Positions 34,547 to 43,845 of a stretch of 64,000 bases of DNA are shown one piece after another. The position numbers and the translations under genes were made by a program. Location of the stretch: assembly GCF_023204835.1 (NCBI RefSeq), contig NZ_CP096270.1:1240001-1304000 (forward strand), written 5' to 3'. The notes beneath the pieces were generated by a model, which saw only the letters and a list, made by a program, of their open reading frames with translations, searched no databases and was not told where the DNA came from. How positions within the stretch are numbered: position 1 is the first letter of the stretch; every line of letters begins with the position of its first letter. Source of the stretch: Salinarchaeum laminariae (lineage in GTDB: Archaea; Halobacteriota; Halobacteria; Halobacteriales; Salinarchaeaceae).

Positions 34547-35899
34547 CTAGAACGTCTCGAGGTACTGCTCCTTCTCCCACTCCGAGACCTCGGCGATGTA
34601 CTCGGAGTACTCCGCGGACTTTGCCTCGACGAACTTCTCGGCAACGTGTGGGCCGAGTGCGCTCTGGACGACCTCGTCGTCCTCGAGGGCGTCGATGGCT
34701 TGACCAAGATTCTCGGGCAGGGTCTCGATGCCGTACTCTTCGCGCTTGGCCTCGTCGAACTCGTAGATGTTCTCGCGAACGGGGTCGGGCGCGTCGAGGT
34801 CGCGCTTGATGCCGTCGAGACCGGCCTGGAGCATGACGGCCAGCGCGAGGTAGGGGTTACACGACGGGTCGGGCGAGCGCAGTTCGATGCGGCTTGCCGC
34901 CGGGACGCGCGCGGCGGGCTTGCGGACGAGCGCCGAGCGGTTCGTGTCGGACCAGGCGACGTAGATCGGCGCTTCGTAGCCGGGCACGAGACGCTTGTAG
35001 GAGTTCACGGTCGGGTTGCAGACTGCCGTGATCGCGGGGGCGTGCTCCAGGATACCCGCGAGGAAGCTGTAGGCGGTGTCGGAGAGGTTGAACTCGTCGT
35101 CGCCGTCGTGGAAGGCGTTCTCGCCGTCCTCGAACAGCGAGAGGTGCGTGTGCATGCCGGAGCCGTTGATGTGGGCGATGGGCTTTGGCATGAACGTCGC
35201 GTGGAGATCGCTCTGGGCCGCGGTCGCGCGGACGACGGCGCGGAACGTCGCGATGTTGTCGGCACAGGTGAGTCCGTCGGCGTACTTGAAGGAGATCTCG
35301 TGCTGGCCCTCCGCGACCTCGTGGTGACTCGACTCGACCTCGAAATCCATGGACTCGAGGTTGTAAATCATCTCCCGGCGGAGGTCACTCGCGAGGTCCT
35401 TGGGCGCGAGGTCGAAGTAGCCACCCGCGTCGTGGGTCTTCGTGGTCGCGCGGCCGTCCTCGTCCTCTTCGAAGACGAAGAACTCGGGCTCGGGGCCGGC
35501 GTTGAGCGAGTAGCCCATGTCCTTGGCCTCGGCGAGGACGCTCTTCAGCGCCGAGCGCGGGTCGCCGATGAACGGCTCGCCGCTGCTCGTATCGATGACG
35601 TCACAGATGAGACGGCCCGCAGCGCCGTCCTCCGTCTCCCTCCAGGGAAGCACGGCGAACGTCGAGGGGTCGGGATCGAGGCGCATGTCGGACTCCTGGA
35701 TGCGAACGAACCCTTCGATGGAGGAGCCGTCGAAGTAGATGCCCTCCTCGAAGGCCTTCTCGGCCTGGCTGGCGGGAATTGAGACGTTCTTGACCGTACC
35801 GAGGATGTCGGTGAACTGGAGGCGGAGGAAGTCGATGCCCTCCTCTTCGATCTCGTCGAGAACTGCTTCTTCTTCCGGCGTGAGGTTTCCGGTTGTCAT
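34547..35899 (-). CDS. glnA: Glutamine synthetase type I, copy 1
   Basis: A 450-residue enzyme that makes glutamine from glutamate, ammonia and ATP. It has [22 protein letters not shown] near 24-45 (beta-grasp domain), [36 protein letters not shown] with metal-binding Glu residues, the [15 protein letters not shown] motif, and [32 protein letters not shown] with [16 protein letters not shown]. The C-terminus KEQYLETF lacks the bacterial adenylylation loop. It is highly similar along its length to the next gene upstream, so the pair is a tandem duplication. It has a TATA-like TTAATACC about 36-45 nt ahead of the ATG. Confidence 0.97.
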   Translation of the reverse strand: MTTGNLTPEEEAVLDEIEEEGIDFLRLQFTDILGTVKNVSIPASQAEKAFEEGIYFDGSSIEGFVRIQESDMRLDPDPSTFAVLPWRETEDGAAGRLICDVIDTSSGEPFIGDPRSALKSVLAEAKDMGYSLNAGPEPEFFVFEEDEDGRATTKTHDAGGYFDLAPKDLASDLRREMIYNLESMDFEVESSHHEVAEGQHEISFKYADGLTCADNIATFRAVVRATAAQSDLHATFMPKPIAHINGSGMHTHLSLFEDGENAFHDGDDEFNLSDTAYSFLAGILEHAPAITAVCNPTVNSYKRLVPGYEAPIYVAWSDTNRSALVRKPAARVPAASRIELRSPDPSCNPYLALAVMLQAGLDGIKRDLDAPDPVRENIYEFDEAKREEYGIETLPENLGQAIDALEDDEVVQSALGPHVAEKFVEAKSAEYSEYIAEVSEWEKEQYLETF

Positions 35900-36323
35900 G
35901 GTGATCTACGAGTGATCAATAGAGTCAGGGTATTAAGCTACTGACTGAGTGTGCAATTCTTCCGAACGACGGGAGAACAGTGGACGAACGTAACGGTCGG
36001 CTGGCTCCTGCCCCTCGGTTCCTTGACGGCTCTCGAATCGGCGGCCATATCGCGGCCGTTCGTCCATTCGGGGGAGGCGAACGCTGGGCGACTGGCCGCC
36101 CGACGACGGGCTGAAATCGCTGTCGGTGCCGTAGAGTCGGGCAGCTCAGTGACGAGAAGCGTCCGCGAGCGCCGACGGCGCGAGCGGTTCCTGCAGCAAA
36201 CCTCGCACCCGAGCCGAGCGGTGCGAGGCTCGGTATTTTTTTTGGTCCAGATTTTTTGGCGGCGGGTTCCCGTAGGTCGATCTTCGATCGACCGAGGAAA
36301 CCCGCCGCGAAAAAAGGTGGGTT
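35900..36323. other. Spacer between the two glnA genes
   Basis: This 424-nt spacer contains the glnA copy 1 promoter near 35930, then sequence with no gene, then a strong hairpin CCTCGCACC-CGAGCCGAGC-GGTGCGAGG (36201-36228), a run TATTTTTTTT at 36234-36243 and the second glnA 3' module. An open frame of 220 codons crosses it on the plus strand but has neither composition nor features of a gene. Confidence 0.6.
36236..36323 (-). terminator. glnA 3' hairpin and poly-T module, copy 2
   Basis: Same layout as at 34460-34546: T-run, outer arms (GGCGGGTT/AACCCGCC here), inner stem GGTCGATC-TTC-GATCGACC, T-run, TTCTAGAACGTCTCGAG at the glnA end. Inner and outer stem bases differ from copy 1 in paired fashion, so the structure has been kept while the sequence changed. 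Confidence 0.75.
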
Positions 36324-37676
36324 CTAGAACGTCTCGAGATACCGGTCGATCTCCCAGTCGGAGACTTCGGCGATGTACTCGCCGTACTCGGTGCGCTTGG
36401 CCTGGACGAACTTCTCGGCGACGTGGGGACCGAGCGCGTCGGAGATCACGTCGTCGGCCTCCAGTGCGTCGACGGCTGCGCCGAGGTTGGCGGGGAGCGT
36501 TTCGATGCCGTACTCCTCGCGCTTGGCCTCGTCGAACTCGTAGATGTTCTCTCGAACGGGATCGGGACAGTCGAGCTCTCGCTCGATGCCGTCGAGACCG
36601 GCCTGCAGCATGACGGCGAGGGCGAGGTAGGGGTTACACGACGGGTCGGGCGAGCGCAGCTCGATGCGGCTCGCCGCCGGCGTTCTGGCAGCGGGCTTCC
36701 GAATCAGCGCCGAGCGGTTGACGTCGGACCAGGCGACGTAGACCGGGGCCTCGTAGCCGGGCACCAGTCGCTTGTAGGAGTTCACGGTCGGGTTGCAGAT
36801 CGCCGTGATCGCGGGAGCGTGCTCTAAGATGCCGGCGATGAACTGCTTGGCAGTCTCCGAGAGGTTGAACTCGTCGTCGCCGTCGTGGAAGGCGTTCTCG
36901 CCGTCCTCGAACAGGGAGAGGTGTGAGTGCATGCCGGAGCCGTTGATGTGGGCGATGGGCTTGGGCATGAACGTCGCGTGGAGATCGCTCTGGGCTGCGG
37001 TCGCACGAACGACCGCTCGGAAGGTTGCGATGTTGTCGGCGGTGCTCAGGCCGTCGTCGTAGGTGAACGCGATCTCGTGTTGCCCCTCGGCGACCTCGTG
37101 GTGGGAGGCCTCGACGTCGAAGTCCATCTCCTCCAGATTGTAGATCATCTCCCGGCGAAGGTCGCTGGCGAGGTCCTTGGGCGCGAGGTCGAAGTAACCA
37201 CCTGCGTCGTGGGTGATCGTCGTCGCGCGGCCGTCCTCGTCCTCCTCGAAGACGAAGAACTCGGGCTCGGGACCCACGTTGAGCGAGTAGCCCATCTCGG
37301 CGGCGTCGTCGAGCGCGCTCTTGAGCACGGCACGGGGATCGCCCGCGAATGGCTCGCCCGTGGAGGTGTTGATGACGTCACAGATGAGACGGCCCGCAGC
37401 ACCGTCCTCGTCTTCGCGCCAGGGAAGGATCGCGAACGTCGAGGGGTCCGGATCGAGGCGCATGTCGGATTCCTGGATGCGGACGAACCCTTCGATGGAG
37501 GAGCCGTCGAAGTAGATGCCCTCCTCGAAGGCCTTCTCGGCCTGGCTGGCGGGAATTGAGACGTTCTTGACCGTACCGAGGATGTCGGTGAACTGCAGAC
37601 GGAGGAAGTCGATATCCTCCTCCTCGATCTCCTCCAGCACGGCCGTTTCGTCGTCGGTGAGTGTACCGGGTGTCAT
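36324..37676 (-). CDS. glnA: Glutamine synthetase type I, copy 2
   Basis: A 450-residue paralogue of the preceding entry with the same motifs at the same positions ([70 protein letters not shown]). Differences are scattered and conservative, so both copies should be active. The gene is divergent from an Lrp-type regulator with 124 nt between start codons; in Halobacterium a glnA next to lrp is controlled by it. A CTTTAGTA box at about 37709-37716 fits a short-leader transcript. Confidence 0.97.
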   Translation of the reverse strand: MTPGTLTDDETAVLEEIEEEDIDFLRLQFTDILGTVKNVSIPASQAEKAFEEGIYFDGSSIEGFVRIQESDMRLDPDPSTFAILPWREDEDGAAGRLICDVINTSTGEPFAGDPRAVLKSALDDAAEMGYSLNVGPEPEFFVFEEDEDGRATTITHDAGGYFDLAPKDLASDLRREMIYNLEEMDFDVEASHHEVAEGQHEIAFTYDDGLSTADNIATFRAVVRATAAQSDLHATFMPKPIAHINGSGMHSHLSLFEDGENAFHDGDDEFNLSETAKQFIAGILEHAPAITAICNPTVNSYKRLVPGYEAPVYVAWSDVNRSALIRKPAARTPAASRIELRSPDPSCNPYLALAVMLQAGLDGIERELDCPDPVRENIYEFDEAKREEYGIETLPANLGAAVDALEADDVISDALGPHVAEKFVQAKRTEYGEYIAEVSDWEIDRYLETF

Positions 37677-37765
37677 CGATAGATCGTCCGGATCGATGGA
37701 CTACGCTACTAAAGTGCTGATGATCCGCTAAATTGTTCCTGTTGCCCACTAAACTGGATATTCGT

Positions 37766-37786
37766 AAAGCTATTGTAGGTAGCTTT
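37766..37786. promoter_or_regulatory. Perfect dyad over the lrp promoter
   Basis: AAAGCTA-N7-TAGCTTT, a perfect 7-bp dyad with a 7-nt spacer. Its centre is 25 nt ahead of the regulator's ATG, over the expected TATA/BRE position, so binding would block transcription. A likely autoregulatory Lrp operator. Confidence 0.6.
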
Positions 37787-37800
37787 CGTCGTTCTGGTTG

Positions 37801-38256
37801 ATGACGTACGAAAATCTCGATGCCAAGTTGGTGAATGAACTCCTCGGGGACGGGCGTGCGAGTCTCCGCAGCCTGGCAGAGGAGCTGGACGTCTCGGTCA
37901 CGACCGTCTCGAACCACCTCGGCGACCTCGAAGACGGCGGCGTCGTCCGTGGCTACACGCCGATCGTCGACTACTCGAAGATGGGGTTCGACGTCACGGC
38001 TATCCTCCAGCTCAAGGTCGAGGGCGACGCGCTCCCGGAAATCACGGACCGGCTCGACGGCGAGAAGCAGATGGTCTCGGTCTATGAAGTCACCGGGAAC
38101 TACGACATCATCGCCGTCGGCAAGTTCAACGACACCGACGACATGAACGCCCAGATCAAGAAGCTGCTCACGGATCCCGACATCAAGGAGTCCAACACGT
38201 CGGTCGTGCTGAATGCGGCTTCCGAGAACGAGCAGTTCACGCTCGAGACGGAGTAG
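37801..38256 (+). CDS. lrp: Lrp/AsnC-family transcriptional regulator
   Basis: A 151-residue regulator with an N-terminal winged helix ([57 protein letters not shown]) and a C-terminal RAM/ligand-sensing domain ([30 protein letters not shown]). Members sense amino acids, often glutamine or leucine. Its position divergent to glnA and the dyad over its promoter suggest control of glutamine synthesis and of itself. The ATG at 37801 was chosen over a TTG one codon upstream. Confidence 0.95.
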   Translation: MTYENLDAKLVNELLGDGRASLRSLAEELDVSVTTVSNHLGDLEDGGVVRGYTPIVDYSKMGFDVTAILQLKVEGDALPEITDRLDGEKQMVSVYEVTGNYDIIAVGKFNDTDDMNAQIKKLLTDPDIKESNTSVVLNAASENEQFTLETE

Positions 38257-38544
38257 CCGCCCGGCAACACCCGTGGATCGGCTCTGACACATCGAGTGGC
38301 CGAGCTCCGCCGACTCGAACCGCGGCAGTAACGACTGCGCTATCTTCTCCGATTCGATCTTCGGCGTTCGGCCGAACGCGTACGCACCGGTCTGCCCGTC
38401 GCATCTCCACGAGCGTCGGATCGGGGCGTAATCGGCGGATCTCCGTCGAGCTGGTGCCCTTTCTCCTGAGCCCACAGCAGTGCGTGATCGTCGGGAGTCC
38501 TGGCGCAATCGCTACGGCGGAGACGGGACGAGAAGAAGGAAACG

Positions 38545-38916
38545 TTACTCCAGCAGCACTGCGTTGACCTGGCCGTCCTGGCCGGGTCGGGAGACGACGC
38601 GGGCCTGGCCGGCGTCGGTCTCGATGACGGCGCCCTTCGTGACGATGTTTCGGCGGACGTAGTTGGGGTTGGCGTCGTTCTCGACGACGTCCTCGATGTC
38701 GGCGGCGACGGTCTCCTCGCCGTCGGCGACGCTCGCGACGTCGGTGCTGAGCGCGCGAACCTTCTCGGAGTTCCCGCGGGCGTCGACGACCTTGAGCTTC
38801 TGCGTGCCGACCTCGGTCTCCGTCGGTTCCGTACCGATCTCGTGCTTTCGTCGCTTGCGCTTGGGCCGGCGGCGGCCACCGGTCCGGCTGCGGGCAGAGC
38901 GTCCGTGTTCGACCAT
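38545..38916 (-). CDS. rps8e: 30S ribosomal protein S8e
   Basis: A 123-residue small-subunit protein of archaea and eukaryotes. The basic N-terminus (GRSARSRTGGRRRPKRKRRKHE) and the C-terminal NDANPNYVRRNIVTKGAVIETDAGQARVVSRPGQDGQVNAVLL are diagnostic. Start at the ATG at 38916 (MVEHGRS); an in-frame extension to 38940 is not conserved in type. It is transcribed alone and is followed (in its direction) by a 288-nt spacer with no gene before the convergent lrp gene. Confidence 0.96.
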   Translation of the reverse strand: MVEHGRSARSRTGGRRRPKRKRRKHEIGTEPTETEVGTQKLKVVDARGNSEKVRALSTDVASVADGEETVAADIEDVVENDANPNYVRRNIVTKGAVIETDAGQARVVSRPGQDGQVNAVLLE

Positions 38917-39009
38917 ACCGAGTGTCTGGGGTGAGCGCACACTTGAACCTCTCGAAAGGGCGACGTGACTGTGCGCGGGTCACTTCGACGCTCCTGGCGG
39001 TGTGGCCGA

Positions 39010-39867
39010 TCACTCCAGCGTCGCAGTCGTGTCGACGCCGTAGACGGTCGCAGGGGTCTCGACGTGGGCCGTTCGAACCGCGTCGTCGTACCCCGATTCG
39101 AGCAGCCACTCGACGCGCCGCGGGACGGTCCGCGGGCCCATCACTGCGCCGGGTCGCTCGGGATCGTCGAGGAAATCCGTCTCCATCAGGAACGGCTCCC
39201 CGCCCGTTTCTGCACGCACCGCGGCACGCTCAAGCTCGTCCTTGTCACAGATCACGCTGGGGACCGGTCCCTCCAGCCGCCCGGAAGCGTAGTGTTTGAC
39301 CACCTGCCCGCGCGGGAGGCCGGCGTCCTCTGCCCACTCCGCGACCTGGGTGAAGTCCTCGCCGGACTCGGCGTGGAGCTGGACGGCACAGCCCAGCTCC
39401 GCCGCGGTCTCGAACGTGTGGCGCATGACCGCGTTCGAGGCCTTCCAGACCGGATCGGGAACGTCGTAGTGTGGTCGACCGGACTTCAACGCTAGAGCGG
39501 GGCCCTCGGCGACGTACTCCGCCGCGACGCCGATGCCCGATTGCATGAGATCGCGGGCGTCGGCGGGGTCGAAATCCCGATCGTCGACGAGCCGGGACAC
39601 GAGCCCCGGATGGACACCCAGCACGGGCCACGCGCGTCCGGGGAGAACCTCGCTGGCCTGCTCGACGACGTCGATCGTGGCCTCGAACCCCGCCCGGAAG
39701 TCCGCGGCCGTCTCGACCTCGACGTCGTAGTGCCAGGAGGGCAGATTGCAGACGAGCAGATGGGTGCCACCGGCGTCGGCGAACGTCTCGACGGCCTCGA
39801 CGCCGCGGCCACGCTCGGCGTGGAGGTGCAGGTGGTCGTCGAGGATCGGGCCGTCGTACTCGGACAT
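39010..39867 (-). CDS. TatD-like metal-dependent hydrolase
   Basis: A 285-residue TIM-barrel hydrolase. DDHLHLHAERG gives the N-terminal metal-binding HxH, VLGVHPG and AVQLHAESGED the next ligands, and ETDFLDDP the late catalytic Asp, the order seen in TatD-type enzymes. TatD proteins are 3'-5' exonucleases or related phosphoesterases, but this archaeal branch is poorly characterised and its substrate is uncertain. It runs in the same direction as S8e and 93 nt from it. Confidence 0.88.
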   Translation of the reverse strand: MSEYDGPILDDHLHLHAERGRGVEAVETFADAGGTHLLVCNLPSWHYDVEVETAADFRAGFEATIDVVEQASEVLPGRAWPVLGVHPGLVSRLVDDRDFDPADARDLMQSGIGVAAEYVAEGPALALKSGRPHYDVPDPVWKASNAVMRHTFETAAELGCAVQLHAESGEDFTQVAEWAEDAGLPRGQVVKHYASGRLEGPVPSVICDKDELERAAVRAETGGEPFLMETDFLDDPERPGAVMGPRTVPRRVEWLLESGYDDAVRTAHVETPATVYGVDTTATLE

Positions 39868-39936
39868 GGTGGAGCGTGGTCGGTGCGGGAGGAAAAACGC
39901 CGGGGTTCCTCACAGGACTCCGCCGCTGCTGGCGGT

Positions 39937-40467
39937 CTACCGCTCCTCCAGCACGACAGCCTCGTCCGCAGCGTTGGCGAGCGCGTCGGAGTTTCCGTAC
40001 TCGCCCGGCGGGAGCGCGACCGTCCGAATTCCTGCCTTTCGCGCTCGCTCCAGAACGGGTTTGAAATCGGTGTCCCTGGAGGCGAGCGCGAGCACGTCGA
40101 TCCCGCCAGTGTCGACGTCACTGTCACCGCCCACACCGCCGCCGATCGCTGCCGTGGCGTCGACGGCGAGCCGCACGTCGACGTCGCCGCTGGTCACGAC
40201 GACTTCGAACCCACGCGCTTCCGCGGCCTGGATGAGACTCGCGGGCGCGTTTTCGTCGAGGTAACACCGCGAGATGGCGAGCGGGCCGTGGGCGGCCCCA
40301 GCCTCGCGGACGTCGTCCAGGTCGACGGAGAAGTCCTCTCGCAGGACGTTCGGACCGTCGACGAACAGGCCGACCCGCGGTTCGCGGTTCGGCGCGCTCG
40401 CGGCAGTGGATTCGGGGGCACCGCTGGCCTCGTCGTCGAATCCGAACAGGCCGCGGAGCCATCGCAT
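39937..40467 (-). CDS. NYN-domain (PIN-like) putative RNase
   Basis: A 176-residue protein with an acidic N-terminus and an NYN domain: VGLFVDGPNVLREDF (first catalytic Asp), VVVTSGDVDVRLAVDATAA, IDVLALASRDTDFKPVLERARKAGIRTVALP (later acidic residues). This is the LabA/DUF88 layout, thought to be an RNase related to PIN proteins. ATG at 40467. The upstream frame to 40587 overlaps the promoter region of gcvT and was rejected. Confidence 0.88.
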   Translation of the reverse strand: MRWLRGLFGFDDEASGAPESTAASAPNREPRVGLFVDGPNVLREDFSVDLDDVREAGAAHGPLAISRCYLDENAPASLIQAAEARGFEVVVTSGDVDVRLAVDATAAIGGGVGGDSDVDTGGIDVLALASRDTDFKPVLERARKAGIRTVALPPGEYGNSDALANAADEAVVLEER

Positions 40468-40632
40468 GACCGCATCTGTGCGTGGGTAGTGAATAGTGGT
40501 GTCGATGCTCGGCCGATCGTCGGGACCGTCGCTGCCGTCGCCGGCGGAGTCGGGGACGCCGCACCCGACGCCATGCCAGGATTTCACACAGCCGATGAAA
40601 AGACATTACCCCACAGCGACGGACCGTTCAGT

Positions 40633-41721
40633 ATGACCGAGCGGACGCCGCCGTTGCACGACGAGCACCGTGGTGCCGACGCCGAGTTCACCGATTTCGG
40701 CGGCTGGTCGATGCCCGTGGAGTTCGCGGGCATCCGCGCCGAACACGAGGCCGTCCGCGACGCCGTCGGACGCTTCGACGTCTCCCACATGAGCCAGCTC
40801 GTCGTCTCCGGGCCGGACGCCACCGAGCTGATGGACAGGCTGACGACGAACGACGTGGCGTCGCTCGAGGTCGGCGACGCGCAGTACGCCGCAATCACTG
40901 ACGAGCGCGGCGTCATGCTCGACGACACCGTGGTCTACCGACTCCCCGACCGGCGGGCCCAGCCAACCTACCGCTTCGTCCCCAACGCGGGGCACGACGA
41001 GCAGATGGTCGAGCGCTGGCAACACCACCGCGACCAGTGGGGCCTCGCCGCTGAGGTCGACGATCGGACCGGCGAGGACGCGATGCTCGCGATCCAGGGG
41101 CCGGAGGCGCTCGATACGATGGCCGAGATCGGCGAGGACGTCTCCGACCTCGATCGTTTCGAGGCGCGGTGGGCCGACGTCGCCGGCGTCGAGTGCTGGG
41201 TCGCCCGCACCGGCTACACCGGCGAAGACGGCGTCGAACTGATCTGCCCGGCGGCGACCGTCTCGACGGTCTGGTCGGCGATGGACTGCCAGCGCTGCGG
41301 GCTCGGCGCGCGTGACACCCTCCGGCTCGAAGCCGGGTTGCTCCTCTCCGGCGAGGACTTCGACGCTGAAGACAACCCGCGGACGCCCTACGAGGCGGAC
41401 CTCGACTTCATCGTCGATTTCGGCAGCGAGTTCGTCGGGCTCGACGCGCTCGCCGAACAGGCCGAGGAGGGCGTCGCCGAGCGGATCGTCGGGTTCCAGC
41501 TCGAGGAGCGCGGCGTCCCCCGCCACGGCTACACGATCGAGACGCCCGACGGCGAGGCGATCGGCGAGGTGACCAGCGGCACCATGAGCCCGACGCTGGA
41601 CGAGGCGATCGGGCTCGGCTACGTTCCGGTCGACTACGTCGAGCCGGGCACGGAGCTCCGCGTCGTCGTTCGCGACGATCCCAAGGCAGCCACCGTTCGC
41701 GAACTGCCCTTCCTCGAGTGA
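40633..41721 (+). CDS. gcvT: Glycine cleavage system T protein
   Basis: A 362-residue aminomethyltransferase, the tetrahydrofolate-dependent step of glycine cleavage. The marks are [37 protein letters not shown] at the N-terminus, [37 protein letters not shown] and [26 protein letters not shown] box lies about 28 nt ahead of the ATG at 40633. gcvH follows after 70 nt, but the P-protein genes, which usually complete the haloarchaeal operon, are not in this window. Confidence 0.96.
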   Translation: MTERTPPLHDEHRGADAEFTDFGGWSMPVEFAGIRAEHEAVRDAVGRFDVSHMSQLVVSGPDATELMDRLTTNDVASLEVGDAQYAAITDERGVMLDDTVVYRLPDRRAQPTYRFVPNAGHDEQMVERWQHHRDQWGLAAEVDDRTGEDAMLAIQGPEALDTMAEIGEDVSDLDRFEARWADVAGVECWVARTGYTGEDGVELICPAATVSTVWSAMDCQRCGLGARDTLRLEAGLLLSGEDFDAEDNPRTPYEADLDFIVDFGSEFVGLDALAEQAEEGVAERIVGFQLEERGVPRHGYTIETPDGEAIGEVTSGTMSPTLDEAIGLGYVPVDYVEPGTELRVVVRDDPKAATVRELPFLE

Positions 41722-41791
41722 GGGCCCGCCCGCGGACACACGGATTTACTATCCACCAGCAACGACACGCTACCATCCGACGATTCCAATC

Positions 41792-42175
41792 ATGAGCTTC
41801 GACACTCCCGACGATCGACGGTATCTCGATTCGCACGAATGGGCAGCCGAGGACGGCGACGTCGTCCGTATCGGCATCAGCGACTTCGCACAGGACGAGC
41901 TCGGCGACGTGGTGTTCGTCGAGTTTCCCGACGTCGGCGACTCGATCTCCGCGGGCGAGTCCTTCGGCGTCGTCGAGTCGATCAAGGCCGTCTCGGACCT
42001 CTACGCGCCGATCTCCGGCGAGGTCGTCGAGGTCAACGAGGCGCTGCTTGACCGCCCGGAACTCGTCAACGACGACCCCTACGATGAGGGCTGGATGCTC
42101 GCCGTGGAACCGTCCGACGAGGGCGAGCTCGAGGAGCTGCTCGACGCCGACGCCTACCGCGAACAGGTCGAATAG
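41792..42175 (+). CDS. gcvH: Glycine cleavage system H protein
   Basis: A 127-residue lipoyl carrier protein. [40 protein letters not shown] is the conserved front, and the lipoylated lysine is in [24 protein letters not shown]; the end is [12 protein letters not shown]. It has its own TATA-like GATTTACTATC about 45 nt upstream, so it may be transcribed separately from gcvT as well as with it. Confidence 0.97.
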   Translation: MSFDTPDDRRYLDSHEWAAEDGDVVRIGISDFAQDELGDVVFVEFPDVGDSISAGESFGVVESIKAVSDLYAPISGEVVEVNEALLDRPELVNDDPYDEGWMLAVEPSDEGELEELLDADAYREQVE

Positions 42176-42226
42176 CAGTTTTCGGAGCGGGACGGTGAGA
42201 GCGGGTTTTTCACACTAGCCGCACCC

Positions 42227-42565
42227 TCAGTCGGCGTCCGGGCCCGGCCCAGCGGCGTTGACGGCGCCGTCGAGTCGTACGATCGCCTCGCTCACGTCGC
42301 TCTCGGGATCGAACCGATAGCGCCGTGGCGACGTTCCCTCGACGGGTTCGAGCACGCCGAGGTCCAGCAACAGGTCCAGATGCCGATGCACCGACTGTCG
42401 ACTGACCTCCGCGGCGTCGGCCAGCTCCGTCTGTGTGAACTGTGCGTGTGGTGGGTGGTCGAGGAGCGCGTCAACGATCGTCGCGACGCTCTCGTGCCTC
42501 GCGAGGACTAGCCAGCCGGTAGGCCCCCGGTCGTCGATGGTGCTTCGCTGTGTTCCCTGGCTCAT
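42227..42565 (-). CDS. Small winged-helix regulator (ArsR/MarR-like)
   Basis: A 112-residue DNA-binding protein. The winged helix spans LARHESVATIVDALLDHPPHAQFTQTELADAAEVSRQSVHRHLDLLLDLGVLEPVEG, with the recognition helix at SRQSVHRHLDLL. The tail is short, without a ligand domain. An 18-codon longer form from the ATG at 42619 is also possible, because TAATAT lies about 20 nt before it. The region 42622-42645 holds a GTGT...ACAC near-dyad between this gene and the divergent one, a candidate operator. Target genes unknown. Confidence 0.8.
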   Translation of the reverse strand: MSQGTQRSTIDDRGPTGWLVLARHESVATIVDALLDHPPHAQFTQTELADAAEVSRQSVHRHLDLLLDLGVLEPVEGTSPRRYRFDPESDVSEAIVRLDGAVNAAGPGPDAD

Positions 42566-42699
42566 GGCGTCGGCTATACCGATCCGTAGCACGCACTCAG
42601 TGTTAAACGTGTTGGGCATCGGTGTTACATTGATATTACACTGGGCTATGCGGTCGTGTGCCCCCGAGTTCTTGTACGAAGCCGCAGCGAACGCGTCCC

Positions 42700-43059
42700 A
42701 TGCCTTCGGGTCGCGAGATCAGATGCCGTCTCCTCTGGACGCTCGCGCGACGGCACGGCTGGGGGTCGCCTGTCGATGCGGAGACGCTCCTCCGGTCTGC
42801 TCTGGCGTCGTCGGCGCAGGGACGTGGTCGCGAACTGATCGACGATCTCCGATACGAGCCCTATCTCGATCGCGGGCCGGACGGGTATTTTCTGTACAAC
42901 GACCCCGATTCCCAGGCGCTCGCCGCGCTCCGCCTTCGGGACACCTGCGGGTACTCACAGCTTCAGGTCGAGGCAACGCTCTCCCGGTTCGAGCAGGCCG
43001 GTGGGTTCGACGCCTACGACGAGTCGGCTCTCGACCGAACGCTCTCGGAGTGGGCCTGA
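42700..43059 (+). CDS. Conserved haloarchaeal hypothetical protein
   Basis: A 119-residue soluble protein not matched to a named family. It has a helix-rich first half (REIRCRLLWTLARRHGWGSPVDAETLLRSAL), a middle YEPYLDRGPDGYFLYNDPDSQALAALRLRDTCGY and an acidic end. Codon use is typical of genuine genes here. The ATG at 42700 was preferred to 42658 because the extra 14 codons are unusual in composition. It is divergent from the small regulator and could be its target. Confidence 0.6.
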   Translation: MPSGREIRCRLLWTLARRHGWGSPVDAETLLRSALASSAQGRGRELIDDLRYEPYLDRGPDGYFLYNDPDSQALAALRLRDTCGYSQLQVEATLSRFEQAGGFDAYDESALDRTLSEWA

Positions 43060-43123
43060 CAGGTGACCTCTCCCCGGCCGCGTGTGACAAGACACATTGC
43101 CGAGGGCGCTGTCTGCTCTCGAC

Positions 43124-43450
43124 ATGACCAGTGCTGTACTCGTCGGACCAGACGCGGACGGACTCGGTGACGCACTCGAGGACGCTGGCGTCACGGTCAC
43201 CCGCGTCGAGGACGTCGGAACCCGACCCGAGCTCGAAGAGGCCGGCATCGTCGATGCCGATCTGCTCGTCGTCACCGACGTCGAGGAGGCGACGACGATC
43301 CCCATCGCGACCGACCTGAATCCCGACGTTCGGGCCGTGGTGTACGACCGCGCCGCGCTGCCCGAGTTCGTGAGCGCACAGACCGATCTCGCTGTCGACC
43401 CCGAACTGCTCGGACCCGAGGACGTCGCCGACGCCCTCGCCGAGGAGTGA
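43124..43450 (+). CDS. Small Rossmann-like protein (DUF7126-like)
   Basis: A 108-residue acidic protein: AVLVGPDADGLGDALEDAGVTVTRVED opens a Rossmann-like beta-alpha-beta unit, then ADLLVVTDVEEATTIPIATDLNPDVRAVVYDRAALPEFVSAQTDLAVDPELL. The layout resembles the NAD-binding TrkA-N fold or a receiver-like fold without its phosphorylation site. I recall haloarchaeal relatives listed as DUF7126 (unverified). No transporter is adjacent. It sits 28 nt ahead of MITE-like element B. Confidence 0.65.
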   Translation: MTSAVLVGPDADGLGDALEDAGVTVTRVEDVGTRPELEEAGIVDADLLVVTDVEEATTIPIATDLNPDVRAVVYDRAALPEFVSAQTDLAVDPELLGPEDVADALAEE

Positions 43451-43478
43451 CGGCCAGGTGATTCGGCGTTTGCGACCT

Positions 43479-43838
43479 GACTACTAGGGAAATCACGGAG
43501 GTGCGTGGGAATTGGCTGGTCCGCGACCGCCTACGGAAGCCCCGCCCTGGGAATGGTCCGAGGAGCGAAGCGTGGCGGGATCCCGAGCGCGCTCAGCACC
43601 CGGGGATCGCCCGAATGCGGTCGCTCCGCTGGGCGATCCACCAGACCGTAGCTCGTCTCGAAATCCTCCGGGCGGGACTGGAAGGGGCCGACTGCTCGCG
43701 TTCGCTCGGGAAGTAAGGACCGTAAGGAGCAACGCGACTGAGGACCGCAGCGAGCGAGCGGACGCGAGCGGGAGGGGGCTTCCAAGCTGTCTGTTGTCCA
43801 GCGCAATCCGCTGTCAGTGAACGATTTCCCTACCAGTC
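43479..43838. mobile_element. MITE-like element B with terminal inverted repeats
   Basis: Left end GACTACTAGGGAAATCA (43479-43495); right end GATTTCCCTACCAGTC (43823-43838), which is its inverse at 14 of 16 positions. The 360-bp interior has a GGGGATCGCCCG stem partner GGGCGATCCACC, then one plus-strand hairpin module. It is homologous to element A (24179-24640), which has an additional inverted module near its left end. No open frame in it resembles a transposase. Confidence 0.7.
43666..43785 (+). repeat. Dispersed hairpin repeat, module B
   Basis: Starts CCTCCGGGCGGGACTGGAAG, ends GCGGGAGGGGGCTTCCAA. GCTCGCGTTCGCTC inside the left end pairs with GAGCGAGCGGACGCGAGC inside the right end. The interior shares GGGAAGTAAGGACCG and GAGGACCGCAGCGAGCGAGCG with module A. 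Confidence 0.85.
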
Positions 43839-43845
43839 GCATCCG

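Noticed and set aside
35951..36613. 220-codon plus-strand frame between the glnA genes
   Set aside because: Runs through the hairpin module and antisense to glnA; Arg-rich, no features.
39541..40632. In-frame extension of gcvT to 39541
   Set aside because: It overlaps the NYN gene and the TatD-like gene on the other strand, and GcvT proteins start at the MTERTPPLH residues at 40633.
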